The notes beneath the pieces are model-generated. The model did not search any database, had not been told where the DNA came from, and worked only from the letters and a program-made list of their open reading frames with translations. A stretch of DNA of 64,000 nt, from NCBI RefSeq assembly GCF_016806065.1, contig NZ_CP032405.1, positions 2,322,001 to 2,386,000 of the forward strand, written 5' to 3'. Position numbers and translations under genes: made by a program. This stretch comes from Rhizobium rosettiformans (GTDB lineage Bacteria; Pseudomonadota; Alphaproteobacteria; Rhizobiales; Rhizobiaceae). Below, piece after piece: positions 26,681 to 37,748 of this stretch. How positions within the stretch are numbered: the first letter of the stretch is position 1; every line of letters begins with the position of its first letter.

Positions 26681-27246
26681 TCCTGGAACGAACACCCGGA
26701 CCGCGCCGGGCGCCGCTCCTCTGGGCAAGCGGCGTCCTGTCGGCTGGGCTGCTCGCCTGGATGCATATTGGCTTTGCACGACCGTTCGCCGCATTGACCG
26801 GCGGACGGGCCATGCCCGACCTGGATATTGAGAGCACGGGGCAGGGGCTGCTTGCGCTGAAGTCGCTTCTGGAGACGAGGCCGGAAGCGGCCGAACTCTT
26901 GCGCGCCATGCATCTCGGTCCCGACCTCCTGCTCCCGGCGGTGCTTGGCCTGTTTCTCTTCCTGCTGATGCGACAGGCCGCGCCGGGTGCGACCCTCTAT
27001 GGCCGCCCGGCCGAGCGTCTGCTGCCGGCACTGACGGCTCTGCCCGCGGCCTATGTGGCAGTCGACTATGCCGAAAACATCCTGAGCCTGATGCTTTTTC
27101 CGCCCGCGATGCCGGCGTCGGGCACCGCAGACCTTCTGGCGGAAGCCATCTCCTGGCTCACGCGTCTGAAGTTTGCCGCTCTCGTCATTTCGGGCATCCT
27201 CATTCTGCGGCTGACTTTTGGCCCGAAGCCCGAAAACGAGCCCTGA
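26677..27246 (+). CDS. Hypothetical membrane protein downstream of guaB
   Basis: The 189-residue protein starts with GTG overlapping the guaB stop (GTGA), so translation is probably coupled. It has about four hydrophobic segments ([65 protein letters not shown]) and a polar loop between the first two. I recognise no family. Position in an apparent operon with guaB and the MAPEG-family gene is the only functional hint. Confidence 0.7.
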   Translation: MILERTPGPRRAPLLWASGVLSAGLLAWMHIGFARPFAALTGGRAMPDLDIESTGQGLLALKSLLETRPEAAELLRAMHLGPDLLLPAVLGLFLFLLMRQAAPGATLYGRPAERLLPALTALPAAYVAVDYAENILSLMLFPPAMPASGTADLLAEAISWLTRLKFAALVISGILILRLTFGPKPENEP

Positions 27247-27282
27247 TTCCTCCGCCGCATCAATTTAAGGACGTGATTTTCC

Positions 27283-27696
27283 ATGACCGGTTTTGAAATG
27301 TTCTGGCCCCTCGCGGCCCATGCCTTTCTCGTTTTCTGCCTCTATGCCCTGCTGGTCATGCGCCGCGCCTCGGTCGTCCGTTCGGGCAAGGTCGAGCGCA
27401 TTGCCTTCCGCGAAAACCTCGCCGAGCCAGAAGAGAGCCGTGTCGTCAATCGGGCAATCGCCAACCAGTTCGAACTGCCGGTCCTCTTCTATGCGGTGTC
27501 CGTGCTGCTCTTCATCACCGAAGCCGACAATATTGTCGCCGTCGTGCTCGCCTGGTTCTTCGTCGCCGCCCGCTACGTCCAGGTTGCCATGCAATTGACC
27601 GGCAACCTTCCGCTTCGCCGTCTCTCCTTCATGCTGGGCTTCGTCGCGCTCTTCCTCATGTGGGTGTGGCTCGTCGCCTGGATGGCGACCAGCTGA
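27283..27696 (+). CDS. MAPEG family membrane protein
   Basis: The 137-residue protein has four hydrophobic helices and the MAPEG signature region (RAIANQFELPVLFYAV, with AARYVQVAM further on). The family comprises membrane proteins of eicosanoid and glutathione metabolism. In bacteria most are uncharacterised and some have glutathione transferase or peroxidase activity. It lies 36 bases after the hypothetical membrane gene and may be co-transcribed with guaB. Confidence 0.85.
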   Translation: MTGFEMFWPLAAHAFLVFCLYALLVMRRASVVRSGKVERIAFRENLAEPEESRVVNRAIANQFELPVLFYAVSVLLFITEADNIVAVVLAWFFVAARYVQVAMQLTGNLPLRRLSFMLGFVALFLMWVWLVAWMATS

Positions 27697-27787
27697 CGGC
27701 TTGACCCTTCACGGCAACGTGTCTGGGCGCTCCGTGCCTCGGCCCTATCTTGCCGTGGCATCCCATCCGTCCCCCGAGGAGAGTGTC

Positions 27788-28663
27788 ATGTCGAAGCCCG
27801 AAATCACGCAAGGTATGATCGATGCCTATGATGAGTACACTCACCTGACCCTGGACCGCCGCGGCTTCATGCAGAAGCTGACGGCGCTTGCAGGTTCCGG
27901 TGCCGCCGCTGCCGCCATCATGCCGATGCTCGCCGCCAATCAGGCAAATGCCGCAATCGTCGAAGAGACGGACGCGCGCCTCGACGTGTCGGACGTGACC
28001 TATCCCGGCGCATCCGGCGAAATGAAGGGTTATCTGGCGATCCCCAAGGACGCCGCTGACCGGCTGCCCGCTGTCATCGTCATTCACGAAAACCGTGGCC
28101 TCAACCCGCATATCCGCGATGTCGCTCGCCGCATGGCGCTCGAGGGCTTCGTGGCGCTCGCCCCCGATTTCCTGTCGCCCAATGACGGCACGCCGGCCAA
28201 TGAAGACGAGGCGCGCAACATGTTCCAGTCGCTGGACATGGCGGGCGCCACGGCCAATGGCGAGGCGACACGCGCGTTCCTCGCCGGCCATGAGAAAACC
28301 AATGGCAAGGTCGGCGCGATCGGCTTCTGCTGGGGCGGCGGCATGGTCAACCGCATGGCGGTCGCATCCCCAGAACTCGGCGCAGGCGTCGCCTATTACG
28401 GCTCACAGGCCCCGGCCGACCAGGTGCCTTCTATCCAGGCACCGCTGATGCTGCACTATGCGGGCCTCGACGAGCGCATCAATGCAGGCATCGACGCCTA
28501 CAAGGCGGCCCTCGACGCCAATGGCAAGACCTACGAGCTGCACATGTACGAGGGCGTCAACCACGCCTTCAACAACGACACCTCGTCGGCGCGCTACGAC
28601 AAGGCCGCCGCAGATCTTGCCTGGTCACGCACCGTCGAATTCCTCAAGAAAAACCTTGCCTGA
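27788..28663 (+). CDS. Dienelactone hydrolase family protein, exported
   Basis: The 291-residue alpha/beta hydrolase carries a Tat-type signal beginning around residue 22 (DRRGFMQKLTALAGSG), preceded by an unusual polar N-terminus of about 20 residues. The nucleophile is Cys181 in GFCWGGG, with the acid in AGLDERI and the histidine in GVNHAFNND, the Cys-Asp-His triad of carboxymethylenebutenolidase. Such proteins open lactone rings. The real substrate is unknown. The start at 27788 is backed by GAGGAGAG upstream. A GC-rich hairpin follows the gene. Confidence 0.87.
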   Translation: MSKPEITQGMIDAYDEYTHLTLDRRGFMQKLTALAGSGAAAAAIMPMLAANQANAAIVEETDARLDVSDVTYPGASGEMKGYLAIPKDAADRLPAVIVIHENRGLNPHIRDVARRMALEGFVALAPDFLSPNDGTPANEDEARNMFQSLDMAGATANGEATRAFLAGHEKTNGKVGAIGFCWGGGMVNRMAVASPELGAGVAYYGSQAPADQVPSIQAPLMLHYAGLDERINAGIDAYKAALDANGKTYELHMYEGVNHAFNNDTSSARYDKAAADLAWSRTVEFLKKNLA

Positions 28664-28670
28664 TCGGATG

Positions 28671-28691
28671 GGGGGAGCGTCGCGCTCCCCC
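28671..28691 (+). terminator. GC-rich hairpin after dienelactone hydrolase gene
   Basis: GGGGGAGCG and CGCTCCCCC form 9-pair arms around a 3-base loop, 8 bases after the stop codon. There is no T-tract, so termination by this element alone is uncertain. Confidence 0.45.
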
Positions 28692-28725
28692 ACTCCATGA
28701 CATTTCGATGAAATCTCCGTACCTT

Positions 28726-28739
28726 TTGACACCGATCAA
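28726..28739 (+). promoter_or_regulatory. FNR/FixK-type anaerobox upstream of alcohol dehydrogenase
   Basis: TTGAC-ACCG-ATCAA matches the FNR/FixK consensus TTGA(T/C)-N4-(G/A)TCAA. A possible -10 (TAGCTT, 28762-28767) implies a start near 28774, which puts the centre of the box at about -41.5, the classic class II activator position. The alcohol dehydrogenase start codon follows 81 bases after the box. Confidence 0.65.
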
Positions 28740-28820
28740 ACCGCTTCACCTCTCCTGCGCCTAGCTTGCCCTCAATTCGCCGGCACACGCGCCGCGCGCA
28801 ATCAAGCGAGGGAGATTGAC

Positions 28821-29849
28821 ATGGCATCAATGATGAAAGCTGCGGTGGTCCGCGAATTCGGCAAGCCGTTGGTGATCGAGGAAATGCCCATCCCGGATCC
28901 GGGCCCTGGCCAGATCCTGGTGAAATACGAGGCGACGGGCGTATGCCACACGGACCTGCATGCCGCCAATGGTGACTGGCCGGTCAAGCCCAACCCGCCT
29001 TTCATTCCCGGCCATGAGGGTGTCGGCTATGTTGCGAAGCTCGGCTCCGGTGTCTCGCGCATCAAGGAAGGCGACCGGATCGGCGTGCCGTGGCTGCACA
29101 CAGCCTGCGGCTGCTGCAATCCCTGCCGCACCGGCTGGGAAACGCTTTGCGGTAGCCAGCAGAACACCGGCTACTCGGTGAACGGCACCTTTGCTCAGTA
29201 TGGCCTTGCCGACCCCGACTATGTCGGCCGCTTGCCGGATAATCTTGAATTCGGTCCGGCAGCCCCCGTGCTCTGCGCCGGCGTTACCGTCTACAAGGGC
29301 CTGAAGGAAACCGAAGTCCGTCCGGGCGAATGGGTGGTCATCTCGGGGATAGGCGGCCTCGGCCACATGGCCGTGCAATATGCCAAAGCCATGGGAATGC
29401 ATGTGGTCGCCGCCGACATCTTCGACGACAAGCTGAAGCTTGCCAAGGATCTCGGCGCCGATGTTGTGGTGAACGGCACGGCCGCCGATGCCATCGAACA
29501 GGTGCAGAAGGCAACCGGCGGCGTACATGGCGCACTCGTCACAGCCGTCTCGCCAAAGGCCATGGAACAGGCCTATGGCTTCCTGCGCTCCAAGGGCACC
29601 ATGGCGCTGGTCGGTCTGCCGCCAGGCTTCATCTCGCTGCCGGTCTTCGAGACGGTGCTGAAGCGCATCACCGTACGCGGCTCGATCGTCGGCACGCGTC
29701 AGGACCTTGAGGAGAGCCTGCAATTTGCCGGTGAAGGCAAGGTCGCCTCGCATTTCAGCTGGGACAAGCTGGAAAACATCAACGCGATTTTCGACCGTAT
29801 GAAGGAAGGCAAGATCGACGGCCGTATCGTTCTCGATCTCGCAGCCTGA
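28821..29849 (+). CDS. Zinc-dependent alcohol dehydrogenase (AdhP-like)
   Basis: The 342-residue medium-chain dehydrogenase oxidises primary alcohols or reduces aldehydes with NAD(H). Catalytic zinc ligands are Cys42 (GVCHTDLH), His65 and Glu66 (GHEGVGYV), with a later cysteine at LCAGVTVYK. The structural zinc cysteines are 96, 99, 102 and 110. The Rossmann motif is GIGGLGHMAVQYAKAMG. The start has GAGGGAGA upstream. An FNR/FixK box suggests induction at low oxygen, which suits a fermentative or redox-balancing role. Confidence 0.93.
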   Translation: MASMMKAAVVREFGKPLVIEEMPIPDPGPGQILVKYEATGVCHTDLHAANGDWPVKPNPPFIPGHEGVGYVAKLGSGVSRIKEGDRIGVPWLHTACGCCNPCRTGWETLCGSQQNTGYSVNGTFAQYGLADPDYVGRLPDNLEFGPAAPVLCAGVTVYKGLKETEVRPGEWVVISGIGGLGHMAVQYAKAMGMHVVAADIFDDKLKLAKDLGADVVVNGTAADAIEQVQKATGGVHGALVTAVSPKAMEQAYGFLRSKGTMALVGLPPGFISLPVFETVLKRITVRGSIVGTRQDLEESLQFAGEGKVASHFSWDKLENINAIFDRMKEGKIDGRIVLDLAA

Positions 29850-29865
29850 TCCGAAACGACAAATG

Positions 29866-29898
29866 GAGGCGGTATCACGGATGCCGCCTCTCTTGCAT
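29866..29898. terminator. Hairpin terminator between convergent genes
   Basis: GAGGCGGTAT (29866-29875) pairs with ATGCCGCCTC (29881-29890), with one G-U pair and a 5-base loop, followed by TCTTGCATTT. It separates the alcohol dehydrogenase gene from the convergent NTF2-like gene. Confidence 0.6.
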
Positions 29899-29918
29899 TT
29901 CTGACAGGTGGGCTTGGA

Positions 29919-30374
29919 CTAGTTGCCCGACTGGATGACGGCGATCCGCGGCGGTGCGCTGGTGCAGGCGGTGTCTTCGCAGATGCCCGAGATCCAGACC
30001 TCGCCATTGCCGATCATGACGCCTTCTGAGTTGACGAAGAGATCGCCGTATTCCTGGTTGGACACGGCTTCGACGATCGTTTCGGTGAAGACGCTGTCAT
30101 AAGCCTCCAGCAACTCCTGCTCCGAAGCATAGGTCGCCTCGTCACCGTCGATGGTCACGGTGATCGGATAGTTCACGAGGCTGACCACGATATCGGACTT
30201 GCCTTCCTCGAGCGCCACCTTGAAGGCGTAAAACAGCTCCTTGTAGTCTGCGACATCGCCGAGGAGGGTGTCGATCTGTTGATCGACCGAGGCTTCATCG
30301 GCTCGCGTGACCTGGGTTGTGAAGACGGCTGCGGCAAGCGCAGCGGAAAAGAGAATGGCAGTCGATCGGATCAT
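29919..30374 (-). CDS. Secreted NTF2/SnoaL-like small protein
   Basis: The 151-residue protein begins with a signal peptide (MIRSTAILFSAALAAAVFTT, cleavage probably after VTRA). The mature part has the pattern of the NTF2/SnoaL-like cone fold (LVNYPITVTIDG, LLEAYDSVFTE, DLFVNSEGVMIGNGEVWISG) and two cysteines near the end (GICEDTACT) that could form a disulfide. The function is unknown. The start at 30374 fits the signal peptide better than the one at 30395. It is divergent from the patatin gene. Confidence 0.72.
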   Translation of the reverse strand: MIRSTAILFSAALAAAVFTTQVTRADEASVDQQIDTLLGDVADYKELFYAFKVALEEGKSDIVVSLVNYPITVTIDGDEATYASEQELLEAYDSVFTETIVEAVSNQEYGDLFVNSEGVMIGNGEVWISGICEDTACTSAPPRIAVIQSGN

Positions 30375-30505
30375 GTGATGTCGGTCCCCGGACAAGCTTC
30401 ACCCTCCTGATAATCCAGATCCGCGACGGTGCATCGCATCACTTTTGGAGGGACCTGCAATAGATCGCGGTAATTGTGAACGCAGAGTGAAGGAGGCCGA
30501 TCTGG

Positions 30506-30533
30506 TTGCCCGACTGGCGCGTCGCTATATATT
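30506..30533 (+). promoter_or_regulatory. Probable sigma70 promoter of patatin gene
   Basis: TTGCCC (30506-30511) and TATATT (30528-30533) are spaced by 16 bases, and the patatin start codon is 27 bases further on. Confidence 0.45.
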
Positions 30534-30560
30534 GCGTTGCAGCAAGATAGGGATCGCGAC

Positions 30561-31700
30561 ATGACGCAAACAGAGACCAACGCCGCAACGGACAAGATTT
30601 ACGTCTTTCAGGGTGGTGGCGCGCTCGGCGCGTATCAGGCGGGCGCCTACGAGGCCTTGCATGAAAACGAGGTGGAGCCCGACTGGCTGGCCGGCATTTC
30701 CATCGGTGCGATCAATGCTGCCATCATTGCCGGCAGCCCGCGTGAAACGCGCATCGCCAATCTCCGGGACTTTTGGCACACCGTGTCATCGACCCTCGAT
30801 TTCGGCTGGACCGCCAAGGACAATACGTTGCGCCGGATGCAGAACGATGCCGCGGCGATGACCGCCATGGCCTTCGGCATTCCGGGTTTCTTCTCGCCGC
30901 GTTTACCGACCTTCCAGCAGTTGTTCGCCAATCCGGATCACCGCGTCAGCTTCTACGACACCGAGCCGCTGATGAAGACACTCGACCGGCTGATCGATTT
31001 CGACCTCCTCAACGACTGCCAGACGCGGCTGAGCCTCGGCGCAGTAGAAGTCCGCTCCGGCAATTTCGCCTATTTCGACAATCGCAAGAACCGTCTCGAC
31101 GCCCGTCACATCGCCGCCTCCGGCGCCTTGCCGCCGGGATTTCCGCCGATCGAAATCGATGGCCGACACTATTGGGACGGCGGCCTTGTCTCCAACACGC
31201 CGTTGCAGCACGTGCTCAATGTCAACGATGCCTCGCGCGACCTCGAAATCTTCCAGGTGGATCTCTTCAATGCGCGGGGTGACATGCCGCGCGACCAGTT
31301 CGAGGTGGAAAGCCGGATCAAGGAGATCCGCTACTCCAGCCGCACGCGCATGAACACCGACGATTTTGCGAGGCGGCAGATTGTCCGCCGCGCTGCCAAG
31401 CGTCTCCTCGAAAAGCTGCCGCCGGAGTTCCGCGACGACGAGGACGCGCAGATCCTCCGTTCCATCGGTCACGAGTATGACGTGACCATCGTTCACCTGA
31501 TCCACCGGCGCGCGTCGCACGCCACCCATGCCATGGATGCGGAATTCTCCCGCCGCTCGATCGAGGAGCATTGGAAGGCAGGTTACGACGACGCCTCCTA
31601 TACGCTAAAGCATCCGAAGTGGCGCAATCGCGGTCGCCCGAAGGACGGCATCCAGATCTTCGACCTGGCGCGCGAGCGTCATCTGCAACTGGAAGCTTGA
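30561..31700 (+). CDS. Patatin-like phospholipase family protein
   Basis: The 379-residue cytosolic protein has the patatin serine-aspartate dyad: oxyanion loop GGGALGAYQ (residues 18-26), nucleophile Ser47 in GISIG, and Asp206 in WDGGLVSN. The C-terminal third (IVHLIHRRASHATHAMDAEF) corresponds to the DUF3734 region common in proteobacterial members. A lipid acyl hydrolase activity is expected. A TetR-family gene follows after 137 bases on the same strand and may regulate it. The start at 30561 was chosen for a purine-rich site (TAGGGA) upstream and the position of the fold. Confidence 0.9.
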   Translation: MTQTETNAATDKIYVFQGGGALGAYQAGAYEALHENEVEPDWLAGISIGAINAAIIAGSPRETRIANLRDFWHTVSSTLDFGWTAKDNTLRRMQNDAAAMTAMAFGIPGFFSPRLPTFQQLFANPDHRVSFYDTEPLMKTLDRLIDFDLLNDCQTRLSLGAVEVRSGNFAYFDNRKNRLDARHIAASGALPPGFPPIEIDGRHYWDGGLVSNTPLQHVLNVNDASRDLEIFQVDLFNARGDMPRDQFEVESRIKEIRYSSRTRMNTDDFARRQIVRRAAKRLLEKLPPEFRDDEDAQILRSIGHEYDVTIVHLIHRRASHATHAMDAEFSRRSIEEHWKAGYDDASYTLKHPKWRNRGRPKDGIQIFDLARERHLQLEA

Positions 31701-31837
31701 GGACCGCGACCTTTTTTGTGGGAGAAGCAACCAAAGATGGGTGCTGCCTCTTGCATTAACACTTTTGCCAGACCGCTCGATTTATGTCGGTGACACAAAT
31801 CTGACAGCCATGACGGTTGCAGCGGATGGGGGGAATG

Positions 31838-32464
31838 ATGAGCGATTACGCCGTGGAGGGGCGACTGCAACTTCGCAAGAAGCCGCAGCAGGAACGAAGC
31901 ATCCAGCGACTGGAGGCCATTCTCGAGGCTGCCATCGAGCTTTTTCTCGAAAAGGGCGTCGCAGAGACAACGATGAGCGAAATCGCGGTACGGGCCGGAA
32001 TTTCGATCGGTTCGCTGTACCAGTTTTTTCCCCAGAAGGCGGCCGTGATCAAGGCGCTGCATGAGCGGTTCTCGGCCGAGCTCGAAGGATTCATCCGGCA
32101 GATCTTTGCAAATGTCCAAACGCTGGATGAGGCGGCAGAGCGCGCCGCGGACAGTTTGATTGAGCTGAATGCCATGTTTCGCGAACAACGCATCTATATG
32201 TCGTTGTGGCAGGCAATCGTCGTCGACAAGGATCTCTCCCAGCTGTCGCACGAATTTCACGAGCAGATCATCGCAAGTTTCTACCGCGATCTGGCCCATC
32301 TCGTCCCGCAAAGCGAATTCGAGCGTTTTCGCGTCAACATCAAGCTGATGATCCTCGCCACCGGCGAGGTCATCCGCTTCACCACCCAGCAGCCGGACGA
32401 GGTTGCACGGGTTCACCTCGACCAGTGGCGCCGCATTATTCGCAGCAGCATCTTCGCCTTTTGA
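31838..32464 (+). CDS. TetR/AcrR family transcriptional regulator
   Basis: The 208-residue protein has an N-terminal TetR helix-turn-helix (ILEAAIELFLEKGVAETTMS, then IAVRAGISIGSLYQFFPQK, about residues 29-68) and a helical ligand-binding C-terminal domain. Two adjacent ATG codons (31835, 31838) follow a GGGGGG tract. Either may be used. It lies downstream of the patatin gene and converges with a LysR gene 6 bases away. The ligand and targets are unknown. Confidence 0.87.
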   Translation: MSDYAVEGRLQLRKKPQQERSIQRLEAILEAAIELFLEKGVAETTMSEIAVRAGISIGSLYQFFPQKAAVIKALHERFSAELEGFIRQIFANVQTLDEAAERAADSLIELNAMFREQRIYMSLWQAIVVDKDLSQLSHEFHEQIIASFYRDLAHLVPQSEFERFRVNIKLMILATGEVIRFTTQQPDEVARVHLDQWRRIIRSSIFAF

Positions 32465-32470
32465 TCGGCC

Positions 32471-33424
32471 TCACCAGCCGGGGATCATGTTGCCGGCGCG
32501 TAGCCGTGGATAGTAGCGCGAATAGGTTTTCGGCTCGCCGTCCATGTCGTCTTCGACCTGTGCGGGGGTAATGTTGTCCAGGCAGGCAGTGATGTGGTCT
32601 GTGATCGCATTGACCAGCGAGGTCGAAAGCCCTGGCCGCTTCATCAGGCCGATCTGCACCGGCGGCAGCGGCGGAAAGCCGTCATTCGCCGTCAGGACCT
32701 TCATCCCCGTTCGCAGCGCTGATTCCGGCAGGATCGACACCGCCATGCCGGCAAGCACAGCGGCCGCAACGACGGTCGAAGACCAACTGGTGAACAGGAT
32801 CTGATACTCACGACCATCCGCATCCAGCGCCGAGCAGGCGAGCTGCCGCCACTGGCAGTCGCGTCGTCCGACCGCGAGCGGAACGGGAGCGTCATCCTTC
32901 AGTGGATGGTTGGCGGATCCGACCCAGCAGAGCGGTTCGGTACGCACGACATCGGACTGTCTGAGCAGCGGATTGTGGGTTACCAGCGCGATATCGAGTT
33001 CGCCCTTGCCCATCTTGTCGGCGAGATCCATCGAGGGCTCGCAGACGATGTAGAGCTCTACATTCGGATGGGTCTTGGCGAAGCGCCCGATGATCTCGGG
33101 CATGTAGCGGTCGGCATAATCATCCGGCGTGCCGATCCTGAGCGTTCCCTCGAGCCTGTTGTCGTCGAAGGCCGCGATCGCCTCGGAGTTCAGTCGGATG
33201 ATGCGACGCGCATAGTTCAGCAGCTTGTCGCCATCGGCTGTGAGCCGGTTGCCCCGGCCATCCTTGATGAACAGCTGCTTTCCGACCCGTTCTTCCAGGC
33301 GGCGCATCTGCATGGAAACGGCGGACTGTGTCTTGAAAACACGCCCGGCAGCCTTGGTGAAGCTGCCGGTGTCGACGATGGCAATAAAGGTCTGCAACTG
33401 ATCGATATCGAGGGGAGCCGACAT
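32471..33424 (-). CDS. LysR family transcriptional regulator
   Basis: The 317-residue protein has the LysR winged helix at the N-terminus (LQTFIAIVDTGSFTKAAGRV, FKTQSAVSMQMRRLEERVG) and a periplasmic-binding-like effector domain (GTLRIGTPDDYADRYMPE onward). The N-terminal sequence recalls the LsrB-like group of rhizobial redox regulators, but it is too divergent to name. It is divergent from a DUF1127 gene across 194 bases, the usual layout when a LysR protein controls its neighbour. Confidence 0.88.
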   Translation of the reverse strand: MSAPLDIDQLQTFIAIVDTGSFTKAAGRVFKTQSAVSMQMRRLEERVGKQLFIKDGRGNRLTADGDKLLNYARRIIRLNSEAIAAFDDNRLEGTLRIGTPDDYADRYMPEIIGRFAKTHPNVELYIVCEPSMDLADKMGKGELDIALVTHNPLLRQSDVVRTEPLCWVGSANHPLKDDAPVPLAVGRRDCQWRQLACSALDADGREYQILFTSWSSTVVAAAVLAGMAVSILPESALRTGMKVLTANDGFPPLPPVQIGLMKRPGLSTSLVNAITDHITACLDNITPAQVEDDMDGEPKTYSRYYPRLRAGNMIPGW

Positions 33425-33618
33425 GAGAGTGATCCATCAGAAGGGTTGATGGCTACCATTAGAAACATTCGTTGGACTGATCAATATCCTTTCGGCATCT
33501 TCGTAATTGTAATCCTCACCGACCGGTCTCCGGCCAAGCATCCACTTCCAACCCTCGTCGCCTGTCCGCTTTCTGGCGGACGGGAGAAATTTCTCGTGCC
33601 CGCTGAAAGGAAATAGCC

Positions 33619-33930
33619 ATGCGCACGAACGATCGGATCCTCGACTTTGACCTCGACCTCGCCGTTGACCGGCCGGCCCGGACGCTTGCCGCACGTCTCG
33701 CCCGCCTCCAGGCATGGATCGGATCCCTTCGCGTGGCGCTGCGCAATCGACTTGCCGCGAACAGCCTCGCCGATCTCGACGAGCGCCTTTTGAATGACCT
33801 CGGCCTCAGCGGGGCCGAGGTACAGGAGGTGCTGCGCCGTCACGGCTATACTGACGATCCTTCGCAGCAGTTGACCCGTCTCGCGCGTCGCCGCGCCGAG
33901 CGATCCCTTCGCGGTCACAAGAGCGACTGA
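33619..33930 (+). CDS. DUF1127 domain-containing small protein
   Basis: The 103-residue, arginine-rich protein contains the DUF1127 core (LADLDERLLNDLGLSGAEV, about residues 50-68), longer than the typical 45-75-residue members because of basic extensions on both sides. Small DUF1127 proteins in Agrobacterium have been linked to phosphate and carbon metabolism and to RNA turnover. A clear ribosome binding site (AAAGGAA) precedes the start. A terminator with a T-tract follows at 33980. Confidence 0.8.
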   Translation: MRTNDRILDFDLDLAVDRPARTLAARLARLQAWIGSLRVALRNRLAANSLADLDERLLNDLGLSGAEVQEVLRRHGYTDDPSQQLTRLARRRAERSLRGHKSD

Positions 33931-33979
33931 GACCCCCTCGACCATCCCCGCAGGGTGACAGCCAATAGCCCTGCCTCTT

Positions 33980-34012
33980 GCCCGGTCCGTTTATTCTGGA
34001 TCGGGCTTTTTT
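33980..34012 (+). terminator. Rho-independent terminator after DUF1127 gene
   Basis: GCCCGGTCC (33980-33988) pairs with GGATCGGGC (33998-34006) with one G-U pair, followed by TTTTTT (34007-34012). Confidence 0.8.
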
Positions 34013-34103
34013 GTAAACGCTAAAATAACGATGAATGGTGTGAAATACGAGGGGAAAAGCGACCGGAAGTAACCTGTTGCTAACGAGCGTATGTCAGCGA
34101 TGA

Positions 34104-36647
<2,544 letters not shown>

Positions 36648-36669
36648 GGCTGCACGACCGCTGAAATGG

Positions 36670-36697
36670 AAAACGGCGCGGGAAACCGCGCCGTTTT
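36670..36697. terminator. Bidirectional terminator between MCP and DUF937 genes
   Basis: AAAACGGCGCGG (36670-36681), a GAAA loop, and CCGCGCCGTTTT (36686-36697). A-tract and T-tract flank the stem, so it can end transcription from both convergent genes. Confidence 0.85.
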
Positions 36698-36722
36698 CGT
36701 TTGCCTGCGATGCTTCGGCCGC

Positions 36723-37637
36723 TTAAGCCTTGTCTTCGGGAGCCTGATCGGCAGGCTCCGGCGCGTCCTTCCGCGATGCCGTAAGGTAGGTGTCGAAGAT
36801 CTGCTCCATGCTCTTCTGGTAGCTCTTCTGCACTTCAAGCCCGCTGTCGAACATGGTGTTGACCATGGCCGCAAAGCTTTCCTGCGCTTCCTTCTCCGGA
36901 GCCTTTGGCGCTTCTTGCTGAGGTTTCGGCGCTTCTGCTGGCTGCCCGGTCATCTGCGCCGTATAGGCGGTAGCCATGTCCTGGAAGGCCTTGGTGAAGG
37001 GGTTGTCGAGGAAGGGGTTGGCGGCTGCCTGGGGTTCCGGCTTTTTCTGACCGCCCATCATGTCCTGGAAGGCGCGCATGAACGGATTGTCGAACATCGC
37101 CGCCGCCATCGCAGCCGGCTGGGGCTGCGGCTTCGGCTGCAGGCCGGTGTTCTCCAGCCATTGCTGCATCATTGCCGCCATGGGCGTTCCGGCAAAGGCA
37201 TTGGCGCCCGGGAACTGCCCCGTCGTCTGCTTGAAGAGCCCACCCATCAGCGTGTCAGCCATGGCGGGCATCATCTGTTTCAGTATGTCCTGTCCGATGC
37301 CCGTCAGTTGGGCTGCCTGCGCGGCGATCGCCCGCGACACTTCCTTGGAGCCGAAGAGTTGCTGCAGAACCTGGTTGCCGTCGGCGATGCCCTGTGGCGT
37401 GAATGCCGAGCTCATGTCCTCGAAATACTTGGCATAGTTGCCCGACGTCATCGCCTGGACGAGCGCGGAGAAATCGTAAGGATTGGTGGTGTTGCGCTTG
37501 AAGCCCGAGGCGAAGGCCGGCATCAGCGCTGCAACGGCCTTGGCGGCCTGTTCCTGCGCCAGACCATATTGTTTGGCCATGGCGTCCATCGCCATGCCGT
37601 TCTGGGCCTGCAGCATCATGTCGAACAGTGGCAGCAT
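36723..37637 (-). CDS. DUF937 domain-containing protein
   Basis: The 304-residue protein begins with the DUF937 pattern (MLQAQNGMAMDAMAKQYGL, then AAKAVAALMPAFASGFKRN, residues 8-48). The middle and C-terminal parts are rich in Met, Gln, Pro and Ala, with two similar blocks (DNPFMRAFQDMMG and DNPFTKAFQDMAT) that look like an internal duplication. DUF937 proteins have no firm function. The composition is reminiscent of phasin-like or surface-adhering proteins, but this is only a resemblance. It lies between a chemoreceptor and gshA and appears to be transcribed alone. Confidence 0.7.
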   Translation of the reverse strand: MLPLFDMMLQAQNGMAMDAMAKQYGLAQEQAAKAVAALMPAFASGFKRNTTNPYDFSALVQAMTSGNYAKYFEDMSSAFTPQGIADGNQVLQQLFGSKEVSRAIAAQAAQLTGIGQDILKQMMPAMADTLMGGLFKQTTGQFPGANAFAGTPMAAMMQQWLENTGLQPKPQPQPAAMAAAMFDNPFMRAFQDMMGGQKKPEPQAAANPFLDNPFTKAFQDMATAYTAQMTGQPAEAPKPQQEAPKAPEKEAQESFAAMVNTMFDSGLEVQKSYQKSMEQIFDTYLTASRKDAPEPADQAPEDKA

Positions 37638-37748
37638 GGCATTTCTCCCCGGATGCGTGCAGATGATTCAGCACTATATCCGGAATGGCCTTCAGGCAAA
37701 CCGCTTTTTGCCTGAAGGCTCAATGCCAGGCGCGGCGCGATCGCTTGC

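Noticed and set aside
25088-27031. A 647-codon open frame on the minus strand
   Set aside because: It lies wholly antisense to guaB and its neighbour, has no family resemblance and no ribosome binding site. Long antisense frames are expected in GC-rich genes with strong third-position bias.
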